A stretch of 64,000 nucleotides of DNA from Isoetes taiwanensis. Taxonomy: Eukaryota; Streptophyta; Lycopodiopsida; Isoetales; Isoetaceae. Positions 33,966-45,829 of the stretch are shown piece after piece. Both the position numbers and the translations under genes were made by a program. Position 1 is the first letter of the stretch; the number at the start of each line of letters is the position of its first letter. The stretch lies in contig JAJEKV010000005.1 in NCBI GenBank assembly GCA_021234155.1, forward strand, positions 18,274,089 through 18,338,088. The letters are read 5' to 3'. The notes under the pieces are model-generated. The model saw nothing but the letters and a program-made list of their open reading frames with translations. It searched no databases and had not been told where the DNA came from.

Positions 33966-35239
33966 CACAAGGCACCCAGAATTAAAACACTACATGGTTT
34001 TACCCGTGGTTATGACTAGAAAAGCATTCTGTAAAACCAATGCGTCTCTGGGGGTTAATTTCATTAAAAACCATATGTGGCTAAATTACGTGGCTTTCTT
34101 GGAAGGTTTATTAAGGTCGTATTATGGCATGGTAATTGCAAATGGCTTCTTTATAGTGTTTGACAAAGTGGTACTATAGTTGCTAAATGAAGGTGGTATA
34201 TTATGATGTTTTAAGGGTAGGGTTTGTCCATGTAGTATAATATGATAGTCGTGGATGTGGTTTAATGTAGTGATCTATTCATGTGATTTATTAATATGGT
34301 GGTTTGTTATTGAATGCATATTGTTTACAATGTGTTGTATGCAATGAATCACCACTATCTAATTAGTCAAAGTGTTTAGGTTATTGTATTATAAAGCACA
34401 TATTGTTTATTAAACTTAGATGTAATTGTTTGTTCCAAATGTGTATGGTTTTATAATGCATTAGATCATGGTTATCATTATAAACCAGATCATTTCAAGT
34501 TACTAAACTAAAGCTATTAAGAATTCTGCATGGTTTCTTACGTATTCTAGTACTTATTAAGGTGGATAGTCCACTAATGGCCTTATTAAGGTGGATAGTC
34601 CACTAATGGCCTTTAGTCTAAAGCATTTTGGTCAATTCATAGAAAGCATGGGGATCTTTCTGGTCAAAGTGTACTTGTTAAAGCTGATAAACCACTAATG
34701 GGTTTCTAGTCTTAAGCTTCTTAAGTTACTGCATAAAAAGAATGGCAATCTTTCCACTGAAGATCCAATAGTTTCATTTATCATACACGCAATGGTGGAG
34801 GTGACAAACCACTACAATTCTATGATCTAGAGCACTTTTGGTTAATGAATGAAAACAACACGAGTCTTGTTAAGTATACATGTACACATTTGTTGTATGA
34901 TTGCATAGTTTCTTGACAAGTACACCTAGTGGTTAAGACTATTAACCATAAATGTTCACGTCCATGCCTAGTGGTTAAGACTATTAATCATAAATGCTTT
35001 TCACATCCATATCCTTGATTGTTAAAGACTTTTAATCATAAATGGTTTTCGCGTCCAAGCATTTAAGACAAACAGCTAATTAAAATGTAGTGGTCTCCTA
35101 CATGGTTTCGTACTATTTTGAAATAGTTCTTACCCACTACTACTTTTCAATTGTATTTACATGTTTTTTTTGTGGTTCACTAGTGGTATCCACAACCACT
35201 TTGTCAAGTAAATTCAGATTGATTTCAGAAAGCAATGCA
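33966..35239. other. AT-rich sequence with short tandem repeats
   Basis: A 29-bp duplication TTATTAAGGTGGATAGTCCA.. is present at 34554-34582 and 34583-34611. A looser three-copy repeat around 34920-35050 contains GTGGTTAAGACTATTAA and CATAAATG. No gene was recognised. Confidence 0.5.
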
Positions 35240-35790
35240 TACAAGACTTCAACAATACCCTTTTGTGGCAGATCTTGCACCGTAGCCTCAGGGTGAATGT
35301 CCGAGTCCACAGGTTTAAGCCTCAGGTAGCAGAAACATGCCCTTTATGTGGGAGGCGACGTGAGACCATTGAGCATTGCTTTGTCCTATGCACAGAGGTA
35401 GGGGCAGCTTGGTCCTGGGTGAGAGCCCTCTTTGGGACTTCATTATGCAGTCAGAAGATTCTCTTGGGAGTCCTTCCTAGTGGTGGGCAAAGGGCGGCGA
35501 GACGTTTCATTTATGAGCTTGGCTTTTTGTGGCTGATTTGGAAAAAGCGGAGGCGAAGGTCTTTCAGAATGCGCTTAGCCCTTCCGGTTGGTTCCGATCT
35601 TGAGGCATAAGTTGTGGCGGTACCAAGTCTCAAGCTTGTGCGGCATGATTAAGCGGGAAATTTGGTCGACATTCCTACAGATTGTGGATCATGATGGGCA
35701 CTTCATTTCTTAGCACCACACTTATCATTGTACTTGATCGCATTCTAGTGGTTTAATATATACTTATATTCTTCAAAAAAAAAAAAAAAA
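35240..35790 (+). pseudogene. 3' end of a LINE with zinc-binding domain and poly(A) tail
   Basis: The frame 35263-35610 encodes WQILHRSLRVNVRVHRFKP, then CPLCGRRRETIEHCFVLC and a tryptophan-rich tail. This is the zinc-binding region found after the reverse transcriptase in many plant L1-type LINEs (zf-RVT, PF13966). About 160 bases after its stop lies a 17-base A run (35774-35790), the expected poly(A) end. The reverse transcriptase itself is absent, so this is a severely 5'-truncated copy. It differs from the LINE at 17421-20016 in strand, tail type and sequence. Confidence 0.82.
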
Positions 35791-37144
35791 CAATAAACAT
35801 TACATTGACTATTGAGCAATATACTAAAAAAAACAAAATGCAAGTTACTTCAACGTACTTGACCAATAATTTTATCCAAGATCTGAATGCAATCAGCCTT
35901 TAGAAGTGACAATAGAATGATTGATGTTGCCCGTTCTCCAACCCTCTTTGGGTTTTTTCACAATACTGCATGCCATTGCGAAGAATTTATATAAATCTGG
36001 ATCCCTCACCTTGCATTTTGATAGATCGAAAATGGCTTCTTGTCTATCTTATTCAGTTCCCTGCTCAATTTAAGAAGATCCACAGCATTAACCTTCTCAT
36101 GCGCAAGCCCAAAGTTTTGTGTTTGAGGGGCATCATCTTTTCCGATTTGCTCATTTGTTTTGAGTTTATGTCGGATAGCATCTTTTCCAACCTGCTCATT
36201 TGCTTTGAGTTTATAGTCTGCAAGATACAAATCGTTCAAAAAAATGGAACCCAAAACAGACATTTAAAATGCATTTAGAAATCTGAAATATGAATTTCAA
36301 TCGCCCCAGAGCTTCAATCGCCCCAGAGCTTACAGGCAGGTCTTGAATTTGAGTTGCAGTTCAACCGCGCAGTTGATGTAGATGATTCCAAGTGGCTCTT
36401 CTCCATTGAGGAGCTTCATTTTGCTTGTAATGTACATAAGGTTCTGGTGCCAGCTATCATGTCTCCTTTGCAAGTTGAGACATTCTAGGGGAGTGATTAC
36501 CTCCGTGTATTTCCTAAAGGGACAATTACCTTGCTTTCATCCTTGGCAGTAGCATGCATTATTTTCAAGTTTCATAATGTAAAAAAAAAAAAGTGTTGTT
36601 ACATGAAACACTAAATCCTGTAACAACTAAACCTGATTACATTGCAGAACCTAAAGAGAAGAGCTCTGAGATCTCAAAATTAATGCTTGAAATGCTTATT
36701 CAGGCTTGGCATCTTGTCTACTTAATGAACTTGAAGAGAGAACGGACCTTGTGAGGGTTGTGTAACCTCAATGGATTCAATGAAAAAGTAGCATCTACAA
36801 ATGTAATGCTTCCTAGACTTATAATAGATGGAACAATAAAACTCATCATAGTAATGCCAAATCGGAAGTAAACTCAGAATGAACAATGCTAAAGTGAAGC
36901 AAGGATATGTTGAAGCTTGTTATGGATGATTGAAAAAAAAGGTTCAAAAGAGTTTCCAAGTTGACATCTCACAAAGACCAAGGAGACTCAACCTAAGATA
37001 AAACAAAAGAGAAGATGCAGGACACAAAAGCATTAACTAAAAACAGGCATAAAAATCTGACAAGGTTTCTAAGTCGTCAACATCTGCCAAAGCCAGTCTT
37101 ATCTTGCTGAATTATGGATCATCTTAAAGAGGCTATTAACTCAC
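35791..37144. other. Intergenic sequence
   Basis: A short direct repeat TCAATCGCCCCAGAGCTT occurs at 36299-36333. Open frames at about 35970-36280 on both strands have no known domain. Confidence 0.35.
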
Positions 37145-38488
37145 AAAGGATTTCCCATGCATGTTGCAAGCATTGTATCCATCCCAGAATAAGGGAAATA
37201 GTTCTTCTGCTTCTAAGACACCCTGCACCAAGGTGCAAAAGATCAGAAAAGAATACTATTAACAGAAGAAGTGATCTAAAATGCGTGTAAGCAAAGCTGC
37301 AATTATTTTGAACAGAAATGTTGCTCCGATATACATGTAGGCAAAAGAAGAAAAATAGTAAGCCTGGCTCTGAGAATGCAACATAATCAACTGCCTGAAT
37401 CTTCATCACAAGGAGAAGGAACGGCTTCAAAATCCAAGAGTCAAGGTTCTTGTCTTGGCACAATATTGAATTTTAATGTTTCAAGAGTACGCATGCATCT
37501 CGCCGCGTGTTCGGAAAGCATATCTTTCGCAATCATGGAAGTCATGAAATGATATTCCATTGGGGCTTTCTGTTGCTGAGCTTTTTCTTCCCAGGATTTT
37601 TAAGTGATGAATATCATATAGTTTTGGGATAAGCTATGTATATCCTGGTTTGATGGTGCAAGTGGACAAGAACCAGTGGTGTCAGAGTCGCAGGCATTGA
37701 GGCCCGCACATGCAAGCTTGGCTGTATTGTCTGAGCATAAAAAGTTGAGTGCTTGCATGACCTTAGGCCTCTCTTCTGAAGTGGTAATATACCTATTTGA
37801 GACACTGGGTGTGCGTTTCCTGATAAAAGTTGGTTGAGCATATTAATGCAGTCTTCGCGTCTAAACAAAGAAAGCATTTTCATGGCAGCCTTTATCCATT
37901 TGAGCGGTTTAGGGAATCAAAAGCGACAACGCCTTACATTTTAGACCACATTACCGCATGCAAGCAGTACCCAGATGTTTGCAAGCCAAGTGTCCAAGGC
38001 GATACAAACATCCGATGTCGATGATGAAACCTCAAATGATGATAAAAGATCCATGGTTCAGAATCGTACAAAATTTGCTACTAAGATCCCGTTTTTCTAG
38101 CACAAAAGCGTGAGAATTACAAATCGTACCTTTGTCAACCCGACGATAATGGAGAAGAAGACATTTGGCCTAATCCTTTATGTCCCTTGTTCCCCGTATT
38201 CTCGGTCCCTTTGTTTGAATAAAATACATTTCTGGATTGTTTGCATTTTCTGGATTAAGACACAGATTCAATGTCACAACGATATATGATGCTGAGTCCT
38301 TAAGACAATTTAAAAATATACACTAACACCCGAATGCCAAAGCAACAATGGAATTCCGCAGATCCTCAGACAACAGGGCTTCTCTTGTATTGAAAACAAA
38401 ATAGGTTTGAAATCATTGATGATCCTCCTTACAAATTTTCTGGAGCGAATGTCGACCTCGCCGGCCCCATTTCCTCGGCTGCAGCCAT
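37145..38488 (-). other. Possible multi-exon gene or gene fragment, unidentified
   Basis: A GC-rich minus-strand block contains ATG at 38488-38486 followed by MAAAEEMGPARSTFAP and a GTAAGG donor (38427-38432). An acceptor at 38384-38385 opens EALLSEDLRNSIVALAFG in matching phase, ending at 38330. Further blocks with acceptor- or donor-like borders encode SSTSDVCIALDTWLANIW (about 38025), KWIKAAMKMLSLFRREDC (about 37890) and GVLEAEELFPLFWDGYNAC (about 37205). The phases of the later blocks were not all reconciled. It could be a real host gene whose promoter region was hit by the element at 38634, or another captured fragment. Confidence 0.3.
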
Positions 38489-38561
38489 CGTTGATGGGTC
38501 CCGCCGGCTGAAACGTTCATCGCCACTGCCGCTGCAATAAGTTTTGAGGTTCTTCCTCAAC

Positions 38562-38604
38562 GTATTCTAGGGTTTCGATGGATGGTATTCTAGGGTTTCG
38601 ATGG
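38562..38604. repeat. Two-copy 23-bp tandem repeat
   Basis: GTATTCTAGGGTTTCGATGG is repeated at 38562 and 38585, just outside the Mutator-like element. Confidence 0.85.
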
Positions 38605-38926
38605 CATTAATGAAAAAGTCCCCAAATATTCAACGGTGCCTTTTTTTTGCTCCCGAAATCGGGGTCTCGCGCGGACCAAAATGGCTTAAGCGATTTTTCA
38701 AATTTGTGAAAATCGCTTAGCGCATGGAAAAAAAGGGGAAAGGGAGAATCGGCCGGCGCCGCTTTCCGTCGGCGGAAAAAATGCGATCACGGCCGGTGAT
38801 TTTTTTTAAAAAGTTTAAAATCGCTAGCGATTTTGCCTGTCAAGATCTGTCGGTACGGCGAACCGGCGGCGGGAAGAAAGAAAATGCGATCACCTGGCCA
38901 GGTGATTTTTTTTTAAAAAAAAGGGA

Positions 38927-39066
38927 AAATCGCTTAAGCGATTTTCGCCTGTCCGCGTCGGGAAGAAAGAAAAAAATAAAAAATAAAAATCGCTTAAGCG
39001 ATTTTCGCCTGTCCGCGTCGGGAAGAAAGAAAAAAATAAAAAATAAAAATCGCTTAAGCGATTTTC
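38927..39066. repeat. Three 60-bp tandem units, each centred on a 20-bp palindrome
   Basis: AAAATCGCTTAAGCGATTTT occurs at 38927-38946, 38987-39006 and 39047-39066, exactly 60 bases apart, separated by CGCCTGTCCGCGTCGGGAAG and an A-rich stretch. A degenerate copy lies at 38682-38702. Confidence 0.95.
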
Positions 39067-39708
39067 GCCTGTGTATGATGATGTGGAAGTGGCACCATGG
39101 AATGATGACATGTCACCTTATGTATCAAAATGACTTTTCTTAGGTCAAACATTTTGAAAAAATGTTTTTATGGTAGATGACATGTGTATGCTGACGTGGC
39201 ATGCTTGGTGATGATGTGGATGGTACATGGCATCTTTTGATGATGATGTGGACAATTTGGCACTAGTGCACATAACCATGGATTTTTTAAGCAACATCTT
39301 GGACACTTTATTTCTCCTTGCTTGTTTAACTCTCTAGCTTAACTTTTAGAGAGAGAAGATAATCCTAGACCATAGAAATCCTAGACATGTGCAAACACAG
39401 AAAGTAAATGTCTAGGGGCCGGTACGCAGACGATTCACCCGTAGCTTGTCCGTTGTATGGGGGCACCCGGGTGCGTCACAGTACCAGTAAGTGCCCAAAC
39501 TATGTGTGCCACGGGCTGTTTGGGGGCCCAGGCGCCTGACAATCAGCCATATGCCTCGATATTCACTGTCAAACTTCCATAATCAGCGCCTAGGCTAGCC
39601 TACCAACCATATAAGTACAAATGAAAAAACTCTAAAGACACAAATGCAAGCTATCTAATGGGGGTCTGACGTTACTTACCAAAAAGTGATGTACCCAACC
39701 ATGCCCGG

Positions 39709-40700
39709 TTGTCCGCAGTCGACGTAATTCGGGAGCCCACTCTCGTCCATCCCTATCGGGCGACTCTCCTGCGTAAGATCTCTGCCCCATCGGTCACCTG
39801 TCGCCATATTGTAATGCCTGCTTGGGAAATATGCCTGTCGTTCAATGATGAAAATACTCCCGAATGTGTTGATAGTAAAGGTTCTGGCAAGTCCGAGGAC
39901 GTGGTGTCTAATTTAGGAAAACAAATCAAAACTCTTAAAGGAGAAAAAACTCGTCTTGAACAGATGCTTGAAGAAGCAAATATTCACTGCATTTCCCAAC
40001 ATCAAAATATGGAAAAGCTGAAGAATGTGTTTGCTGATGTTTTAAATGAATCCAAAGATTCTTACACAGGCAATATACAGAATGTCAAACTAGGTTTGAT
40101 TAAATTAAGCATGATGTCAGAAGAAATGCAGCATATCGTCTCAAAAGCTGAAGCTATTAGGGAGCATAGGAAACTTGAGGAATTGGAACATCAGAAGAAT
40201 GACATGGAAAGGAAAAAGACATCACAAAATGAGGACCTCAGGAAACAACGAGAAGCCATTCTTAATAAGCTGCAAATAATTGAAAATGAAAAGAAGGAAG
40301 TTGAAAATAGAAAAATATCTGAAACCGAAAGAATTTCATGAAGCAAAGAGATGAACTTGAACGTGACAAGTTTACAGTAGTTGCATCATTGAACAAGCAG
40401 AGAGATGATCTACTGAATAAGCTAAAAGTTATGGAAACCGAGAAAGTCGATGCCCTTTCAAAATTGAAAACCCTTGAAAAAATGAGAAATCTAAAGTCGA
40501 AAGTGAGAGCTTTTAAAGTGAGAGACTAACTTAAGAAGCATTTGGCTTTCAAGATATGTTCATTGTATGAGCATTACAAAGAACTAAAGGAAGATGCACG
40601 AGAAGCATTGATTATACAGGAATTGACAAACTAAAAGATGAGGTCATTTCGCTGAGGAATGAGTCCAAGAAAAAACTCTACCTTCAGCTCTTGCTAAGCT
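39709..40700 (+). pseudogene. Captured coiled-coil protein fragment inside the Mutator-like element
   Basis: A plus-strand frame from about 39790 to 40338, then a frameshift into 40338-40529 and onward to about 40640, encodes a long lysine- and glutamate-rich helix. Examples are KQIKTLKGEKTRLEQMLEE, RKLEELEHQKNDMERKK and NKQRDDLLNKLKVMETEKVD. The heptad pattern predicts an extended coiled coil. There is no catalytic or DNA-binding motif, so the parent gene cannot be named. One frameshift and stops at about 40528 and 40632 show it is not a working gene. The ATG at 39709 is only the first in frame and the sequence before about 39790 is not convincingly coding. Confidence 0.6.
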
Positions 40701-40812
40701 TGTTCATTTGATTGACATCGTGGAAGAAAATACGAGGGAATCCGTGAAAACTGGAAGATATGAAAATGCTTAAGCGATATGAAAACTGGAAGATATGAAG
40801 GCGAGATGATTG

Positions 40813-41006
40813 AAAATCGCTTAAGCGATTTTGTTTTTTTATTTTTTTTTTTATTTTTTTTCGCGGCGGTAGCGGTCGTGGTCGGTATGAAGGACAAGAT
40901 GTATTCACGCTTAAAATCGCTTAAGCGATTTTGCTTTTTTTTTTTTCTTTGCACGGATTTCCGGCTTCCATGGCCTTTTTCAAAGGAAAATCGCTTAAGC
41001 GATTTT
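40813..41006. repeat. Right-side copies of the 20-bp palindrome
   Basis: AAAATCGCTTAAGCGATTTT is perfect at 40813-40832, 40913-40932 and 40987-41006, with a degenerate copy near 40763-40779. These mirror the left-side copies in the element. Confidence 0.95.
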
Positions 41007-41058
41007 CGGGCGCCGAAGACCCCGATTTCGGGAGCCAAAAAAGACCTCGAATATTCAA

Positions 41059-41537
41059 TGCTTCAACGAACATATGAAATAAAAAATTACCCAGTTTGCA
41101 ATATTTCTTTTTGTATTTGTGGAGGGGTTTTCTGGCATGGTTTGGCCAAGATTTCTGTGGTGTATTGTATAGAAATCTGTAACAAGGTTGCAAATTAAAC
41201 GGGAGTGTTGCAGCACTCCCGTTTCAAAGATTCCTTTAAAAAAAACACGTCATTTTAAAAAATGGGCTTTTTTTAAGAGAGGTTTAAAGTTTGAGGAGTA
41301 TCAGCTTTTTTTTGGGCCTATTTTTGGGGTATTTTGTGGACATGACTTTGGTTTTTTAGTGTGAAGCACGTGGAAATAGCAAAATTGAGACTTGAGTACA
41401 AAATTATTTGTAGGTGGATGTACAAAAAGCACAAATTTAGAAAGAATAACAATAATAAGTTCTTTACTGTTTTTGTGTTACATCAGTAATGGCAATCAAT
41501 AATAAATATCAGTGGCTTAACCATAGCATAAGGTCTG
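41059..41537. other. Spacer with a strong hairpin
   Basis: AAACGGGAGTG, loop TTGCAG, CACTCCCGTTT forms an 11-bp stem at 41197-41224. The rest is AT-rich flank between the Mutator-like element and the methyltransferase gene. Confidence 0.55.
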
Positions 41538-42242
41538 TCAAAGATCTAAATTGAAGTCTTCTTCATTTTTCTTACTGCTCTCTGCTTGGTCGGTTTCTAT
41601 CTTTTCACCTTTTTCTGATCACTTAGGCTTCTCAGTCTCAGTAGTTGATTCTGGTAAGGCAGCAAGAGCTACTTCTTTCAGCTCTGCAAAAGTAGCTTCG
41701 GTCATCCAAGGAGCTTGTGAAGGGAGGTCAGATTTTCAAGATGTCATCTTAGCAAAATCAATTAGACTTTGCCCCCAACTCTTGATTCTCGCCCGGTAGA
41801 GTTGGTAAAGCGTAAAGCCTCATTTTTATGAAACCGATGACCTCCTTATCAATATCAATTGCAACACGATTACTGCCCTTCTTAAGTGCACAAGCAATAG
41901 TTGTACCGATTTAAAATGCGCCGAGCACCCAATCTCACGGGACGGAGAACATGTCCGTAAGATGGTTAATCAACTCGGGCTTCCGATAGTGATTCACTAT
42001 TCTTCCCGCGGCACTAGGGTCCCCGCAGCCGCGAAAACCGCTTGGAAACTCCAACACGTTGAAAAGTTCCGCACGCTGTTGGTTGAAGTGTTCCATTGTA
42101 CGTTTTTCATCAAAACTCCAATAAGCGACGTGGAGATATTCGACCTTACTCAACAGTCTAGGGCCTCCGCCATGGTAATTTATGTTTGTTTTGTACCTTA
42201 AGAACAAAAACATAAAAGAGGGTTAAAGTACAGCAGAAAGAA

Positions 42243-42300
42243 ACGTATTCCGGAATAGAAACTCCTAACGTATTCCAGAATAGAAACGTTTTTCAGAATA
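42243..42300. repeat. Intronic GTATTCC palindrome copies
   Basis: Copies of the GTATTCCGGAATA motif lie at 42246-42260, 42270-42284 and, degenerate, to 42300. All are inside the intron 42197-42309. Confidence 0.8.
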
Positions 42301-42309
42301 AGTGCTTAC

Positions 42310-42733
42310 CAAACCATGTTTTCATAACCAGCTTGCGTAGGGGAACCAAAATGATTCTTGAAATTGGCTTCCACAAGGCCGGACTGCATGCTCGAGTGAA
42401 ATACGATTAACCTCCAATGTTTTGCCGTGGTAATCTGCTTTATGCCGTAGACGAATGCATTAAACTCAGAGTTCTTAAAAGGCTGGTCGTCGTAGCGGCT
42501 GTCTTTGAGCTTGAATCCATAAGGAAGGTCAGCTACTACCAACGTAAAATCTTGGGGCTTTATTGTTTCGGCCAGTTTGGTGCAGTCACCGTGTACTATA
42601 CAGAACATGTTGTTTTGATCAAACATTGTAAAGCGTTCGTACTCGGAGGGCTCATTGTCCAAAACACGCATGTCCGCAAGCGTCCTCTCCTCACGCGCTG
42701 TCCTGACAAGATGCATGAAGCCTTCCGGCAGTC
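42310..42733 (-). pseudogene. Methyltransferase exon with motif IV
   Basis: The exon opens after an AG acceptor with LPEGFMHLVRTAREERTL and ends at NMVW, where the donor GTAAGC (42304-42309) splits the tryptophan codon. DLPYGF replaces the canonical DPPY and is the predicted catalytic loop that flips and methylates an amino group. HSSMQ further on fits the following strand. This exon itself has no stop. Confidence 0.75.
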
Positions 42734-43024
42734 CTTATTTTCTTTTTACTCGCGAAAAACAATCATCTTTGTAACACAAGAAATGCAAAACAAAAAACTC
42801 TTAAACTTACCCGACCTTCAAAATTGGGGAGTTATTGAATTATCCTTTCGTCCCCGAGGTTGCGATGGGGTAAAGTTCTTTACATCTGGCCCCAAATTGC
42901 CAACGTTAAGTTGTTCCATCAAGCATGTTTGACATGTGATGACATTTTTTTTGCTGTAAAACAAAACAACATTAGAAGAAAGTTAATTTAGAAGGAAAAC
43001 ATGGAGAAGAAACATCTCGACAGG

Positions 43025-43395
43025 AAGTAAGGTATTCTGAAATACGCCTCTCAAATTGTGAAAACAAGGGGTATTCTAGAATACGAATACACTTTTGGGT
43101 CAGATCGAATACACAAGTTTAAAGTGTATTCCGGAATACACTTTGGTCGAGATGCAAAACCAAAGTGTATTCCCGAATACACTTTGGTTGACTTTTTTCG
43201 ATGCTAAAGTGTATTCCGAATACACTTTAACTAACATCTTAAGCCAAAGTGTATTCCGTATCACACTTTGGTTGCCCCTTCGAAGTCGGGGCGTATTCCT
43301 AATACACTTTGGTTAATGACTGGAAGCCAAAGTGTATTCCTGAATACACATTAGCTTACAGATTAAGACATAGTGTATTCTGGAATACACTACGT
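43025..43395. repeat. Intronic array of GTATTCCGGAATAC palindromes
   Basis: About nine imperfect palindromes built on AAAGTGTATTCC/GGAATACACTTT are spaced roughly 40 bases apart in the methyltransferase intron, ending 20 bases before the CACTA-like insertion. A single related copy (GTATTCCAGAATAC) lies in the 62968-63034 intron. Confidence 0.9.
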
Positions 43396-43439
43396 CCAAC
43401 CTAAGGAAAACGGGAAACACAACAAGAGAATGGACATTT

Positions 43440-43690
43440 AGCGACGCGGCTTTGACGCCTCAGGCGACGGACGCCGCGAAATAACGCTACTACGCGACGC
43501 CATCGCCGCAGACATCGCCGCGATGCGACGCGTGAAGCGACGCCGACATCGCGGACGGGCAGATCCGCCACGCCAGTGCCACGCCTACGACCACCGCCGC
43601 ATCGCTGCGTCGCGCCACTTTTGTCCGACGATGGCGCCGCGGCGACGCGGATCGCCGCTACGACGTCGCCATTGACGCCCAGTGTACTTT
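43440..43690. repeat. GC-rich subterminal repeat region, left end
   Basis: Dense GCGACGC, GCCGCGA and GACGTCGCC words follow the left terminus. In CACTA elements such subterminal repeats bind the accessory transposase protein. The counterpart is at 62495-62695. Confidence 0.8.
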
Positions 43691-43699
43691 TGTTCTTTT

Positions 43700-45738
43700 T
43701 GGAGAACAAGGATGGTCTTCTCGCTACCAAAGATGGTCCCCTGTGGTAATGTCGATATTCTCGAGTCCATTGGAAGAGCCAAATTATGGTTTTGAGAGGG
43801 AAAATTGCTCGCCCATCGCCGTGGCCTTCTCAGAAGAGAACTTTGTGGCAAAGATGTGAGCTACGGAAGACTCGAGCTATTTCATCGTGCACCAACACCG
43901 CATATCCTAGTGAAATGTTTTTCTCATGTCCGCACAAGACGTTGCACCGCTTTTGTCAAAATTCCACCTTTTTCGATGCGTAATTTTTTAGTTATGCGTT
44001 CTTTGCATTCATGCTTCATAAATTCGTAATTAATGCATGGTATGGAATTAAATTCTGATTTTTGTCGGGTTGGCTTCCTAGGTCATCCCCAAAGATACAG
44101 TGCAAATTTTAGAATTTCCTGATAAAGTTCTGATCAAATAGGTAGCATTGAACGGCCTAGGCAAAACGTTGTTGTTCAAAGGGCAAGACATTCATAAACC
44201 AGTAATTAATGCATAGTAAGGAATTAAATTCTGATTTTTGTCGAGAGGCTTCCTAAGTCATCGCCAACGCATATGCCGCTTTCAAAGTGTTTGCATTAGT
44301 ACGGTCCCAAACTGCTATTGTTATTGAAATGAAGTGGCACACTTGCTCAAGTCAAACAAGGCCAGACCTTGCAAGGCAGCCTCATTAGAGGGGAAAGTCC
44401 GAACCCCAAGAGGCGAGCCTAGAGACCAAGTTGCACGGCCGGTTTTGCAAAAAGAAAGAAAACACTTACGCCCTACGCTAAAAAGAGAGTATTCACGTAC
44501 CACCTCCTAGGCCAATTGACTCACGAAAGTGTGTTGGAAATGAGATAGTTTGACGCTACCTCGAGAGGGGTGGTCTTTTGGCCATGAAACTTGGTCCCTA
44601 GGGCAATGTCGATGTTCCAAGTCCATTATGAGCCAATCACGATTTAGGAGAGGGAAGTTGCCCGTCCGTCGCCGGGGTGGCCCGGGAGAGGACTTTTGGG
44701 GCAAGCCGCTTCGGATGGTTTTTAGGGTCCGTGCTCAAGCGCAAACACCCCCTCTACGCCAAGACACCGGCGCCAAAGGTCCTAGTCGAACCGACAAGGA
44801 TAGAGCCTCCAAACGTAAACCCTATGAGTTTCGTGTTCTAGCAGTGGTTTGCGTTTTGGGTGCCGAAGTTTGGTCCTTGCACTTGGGACTTGGCCGATAA
44901 GATGCGATTAAGAACACGGGCAAGGGGAACCGATGGGAATGGAGTTTGGATCTGTACTCCTCCCGTTGTGGCGGTAGGAAGTAAAGGCGACTTTTGCAGA
45001 AGCAAGACATTCATAAATTGTAATTAATGCATAGTACGGAATTAAATTCTGATTTTTTGTGAGGCTTCCCCTAAGTCATCGCCAACATACAGGCCAGTTT
45101 TCAAAATTTCAGGACAAGGTTTAGATCAAAGTGTTTGCATTAGAACGGTCAGGGCACCGTTGTTGTTATGAGTCCCGGTACACTTGCCTCAAGTCAAACA
45201 AGGCGGGACCTTGCAAGGCCGCCTCATTAGAGGGGAGAGTCCGAACCCCAAGAGGCGAGCCCCAAAAGTTTCCCCGAGGTAGCCTTTCCGGCGGCTCCCA
45301 CACGGGGCCGACGCTAAAGACCACACTCCCTGATCTCGGTTCCCCTATCCCACCGCTGAATCCTTCGGCCAAGGGCCCCCGCTCGATAAGGTCCAACAAA
45401 ATCCAACATCCGGTCCGGGAGAACTTATCAAACCGCCGGGCGTTCTCAAGGGATAATCGCGTGTAGACACCAAAGTGTTTTGTCGCTGGACATTGCAGAG
45501 GGCTCAGGAATGGCGATTCGACTTCGCCACATCGTCCAGGGAGGCCGAATTACCCTAGAGACCAAGTTGCATTGGGTTTTGCAAAAAGAAAGAAACACTT
45601 ACGCCCCACGTTAAAAAGATTCGGCGACCCACCTCCTAGGCCAATTGACTACGAAAGTGTGTTGGACATGAGATAGTTTGACGCTTCCTCGAGAAGAGGT
45701 GGTCTTCGGGCCACTTAAACTTGGTCCCCGTGACAATG
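43700..45738. repeat. Left array of a ~1.12-kb satellite, about two units
   Basis: Using the block GTCGAYRTTC..GTCCATT as register, units start at 43751 and 44608. The first is shortened to 857 bases. The second runs to the insertion point at 45738. Each unit includes GAGAGGACTTTTGGGGCAAG, TGGATCTGTACTCC, TAATTAATGCATAGTA and TCAAACAAGGC in the same order as the right array. Confidence 0.9.
45735..45738. other. 4-bp target duplication AATG, left copy
   Basis: AATG here and at 57419-57422 flanks the nested element. Intact satellite units at 58551 and 59664 read CAATGTCGAC with a single AATG, which is the empty site. Confidence 0.85.
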
Positions 45739-45829
45739 AAGCAGAGTTTCATTAAAGTTGGAATTCAAGACAAGTTGGAATAATTTTTATATAGTATACC
45801 TTGGAGGGTTATGTATACCCTCAATACTT

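Larger units (their letters stand above)
38634..41049. mobile_element. Mutator-like element (Pack-MULE type), 2416 bp
   Basis: The 9-bp sequence AATATTCAA flanks both ends (38625-38633 and 41050-41058), the duplication length typical of Mutator-like elements. The termini are inverted repeats: the left begins CGGTGCCTTTTTTTTGCTCC, the inverted right begins CGAGGTCTTTTTTGGCTCC, and both continue with CGAAATCGGGGTCT. Similarity continues inward through a palindrome and CATGGAA. No transposase is present. The interior carries gene-derived coiled-coil sequence, so it fits the Pack-MULE pattern of gene-fragment capture. Subterminal regions are filled with copies of a perfect 20-bp palindrome. Confidence 0.85.

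Noticed and set aside
38927-39066. CRISPR-like spacing of repeats
   Set aside because: The intervening sequences are identical rather than unique, the genome is eukaryotic and no cas genes are present. It is a simple tandem array.
41538-42733. Recoded TGA codons or RNA editing in the methyltransferase gene
   Set aside because: A TAA also interrupts the frame and frameshifts occur in upstream exons. Pseudogene decay is simpler.
43405-43740. Arginine- and alanine-rich open frames in the GC-rich region
   Set aside because: Low-complexity subterminal repeats of the CACTA-like element, open on several frames by base composition.
44322-45470. Many 60-130-codon frames in the satellite
   Set aside because: They are not conserved in frame between satellite units and have no protein similarity.
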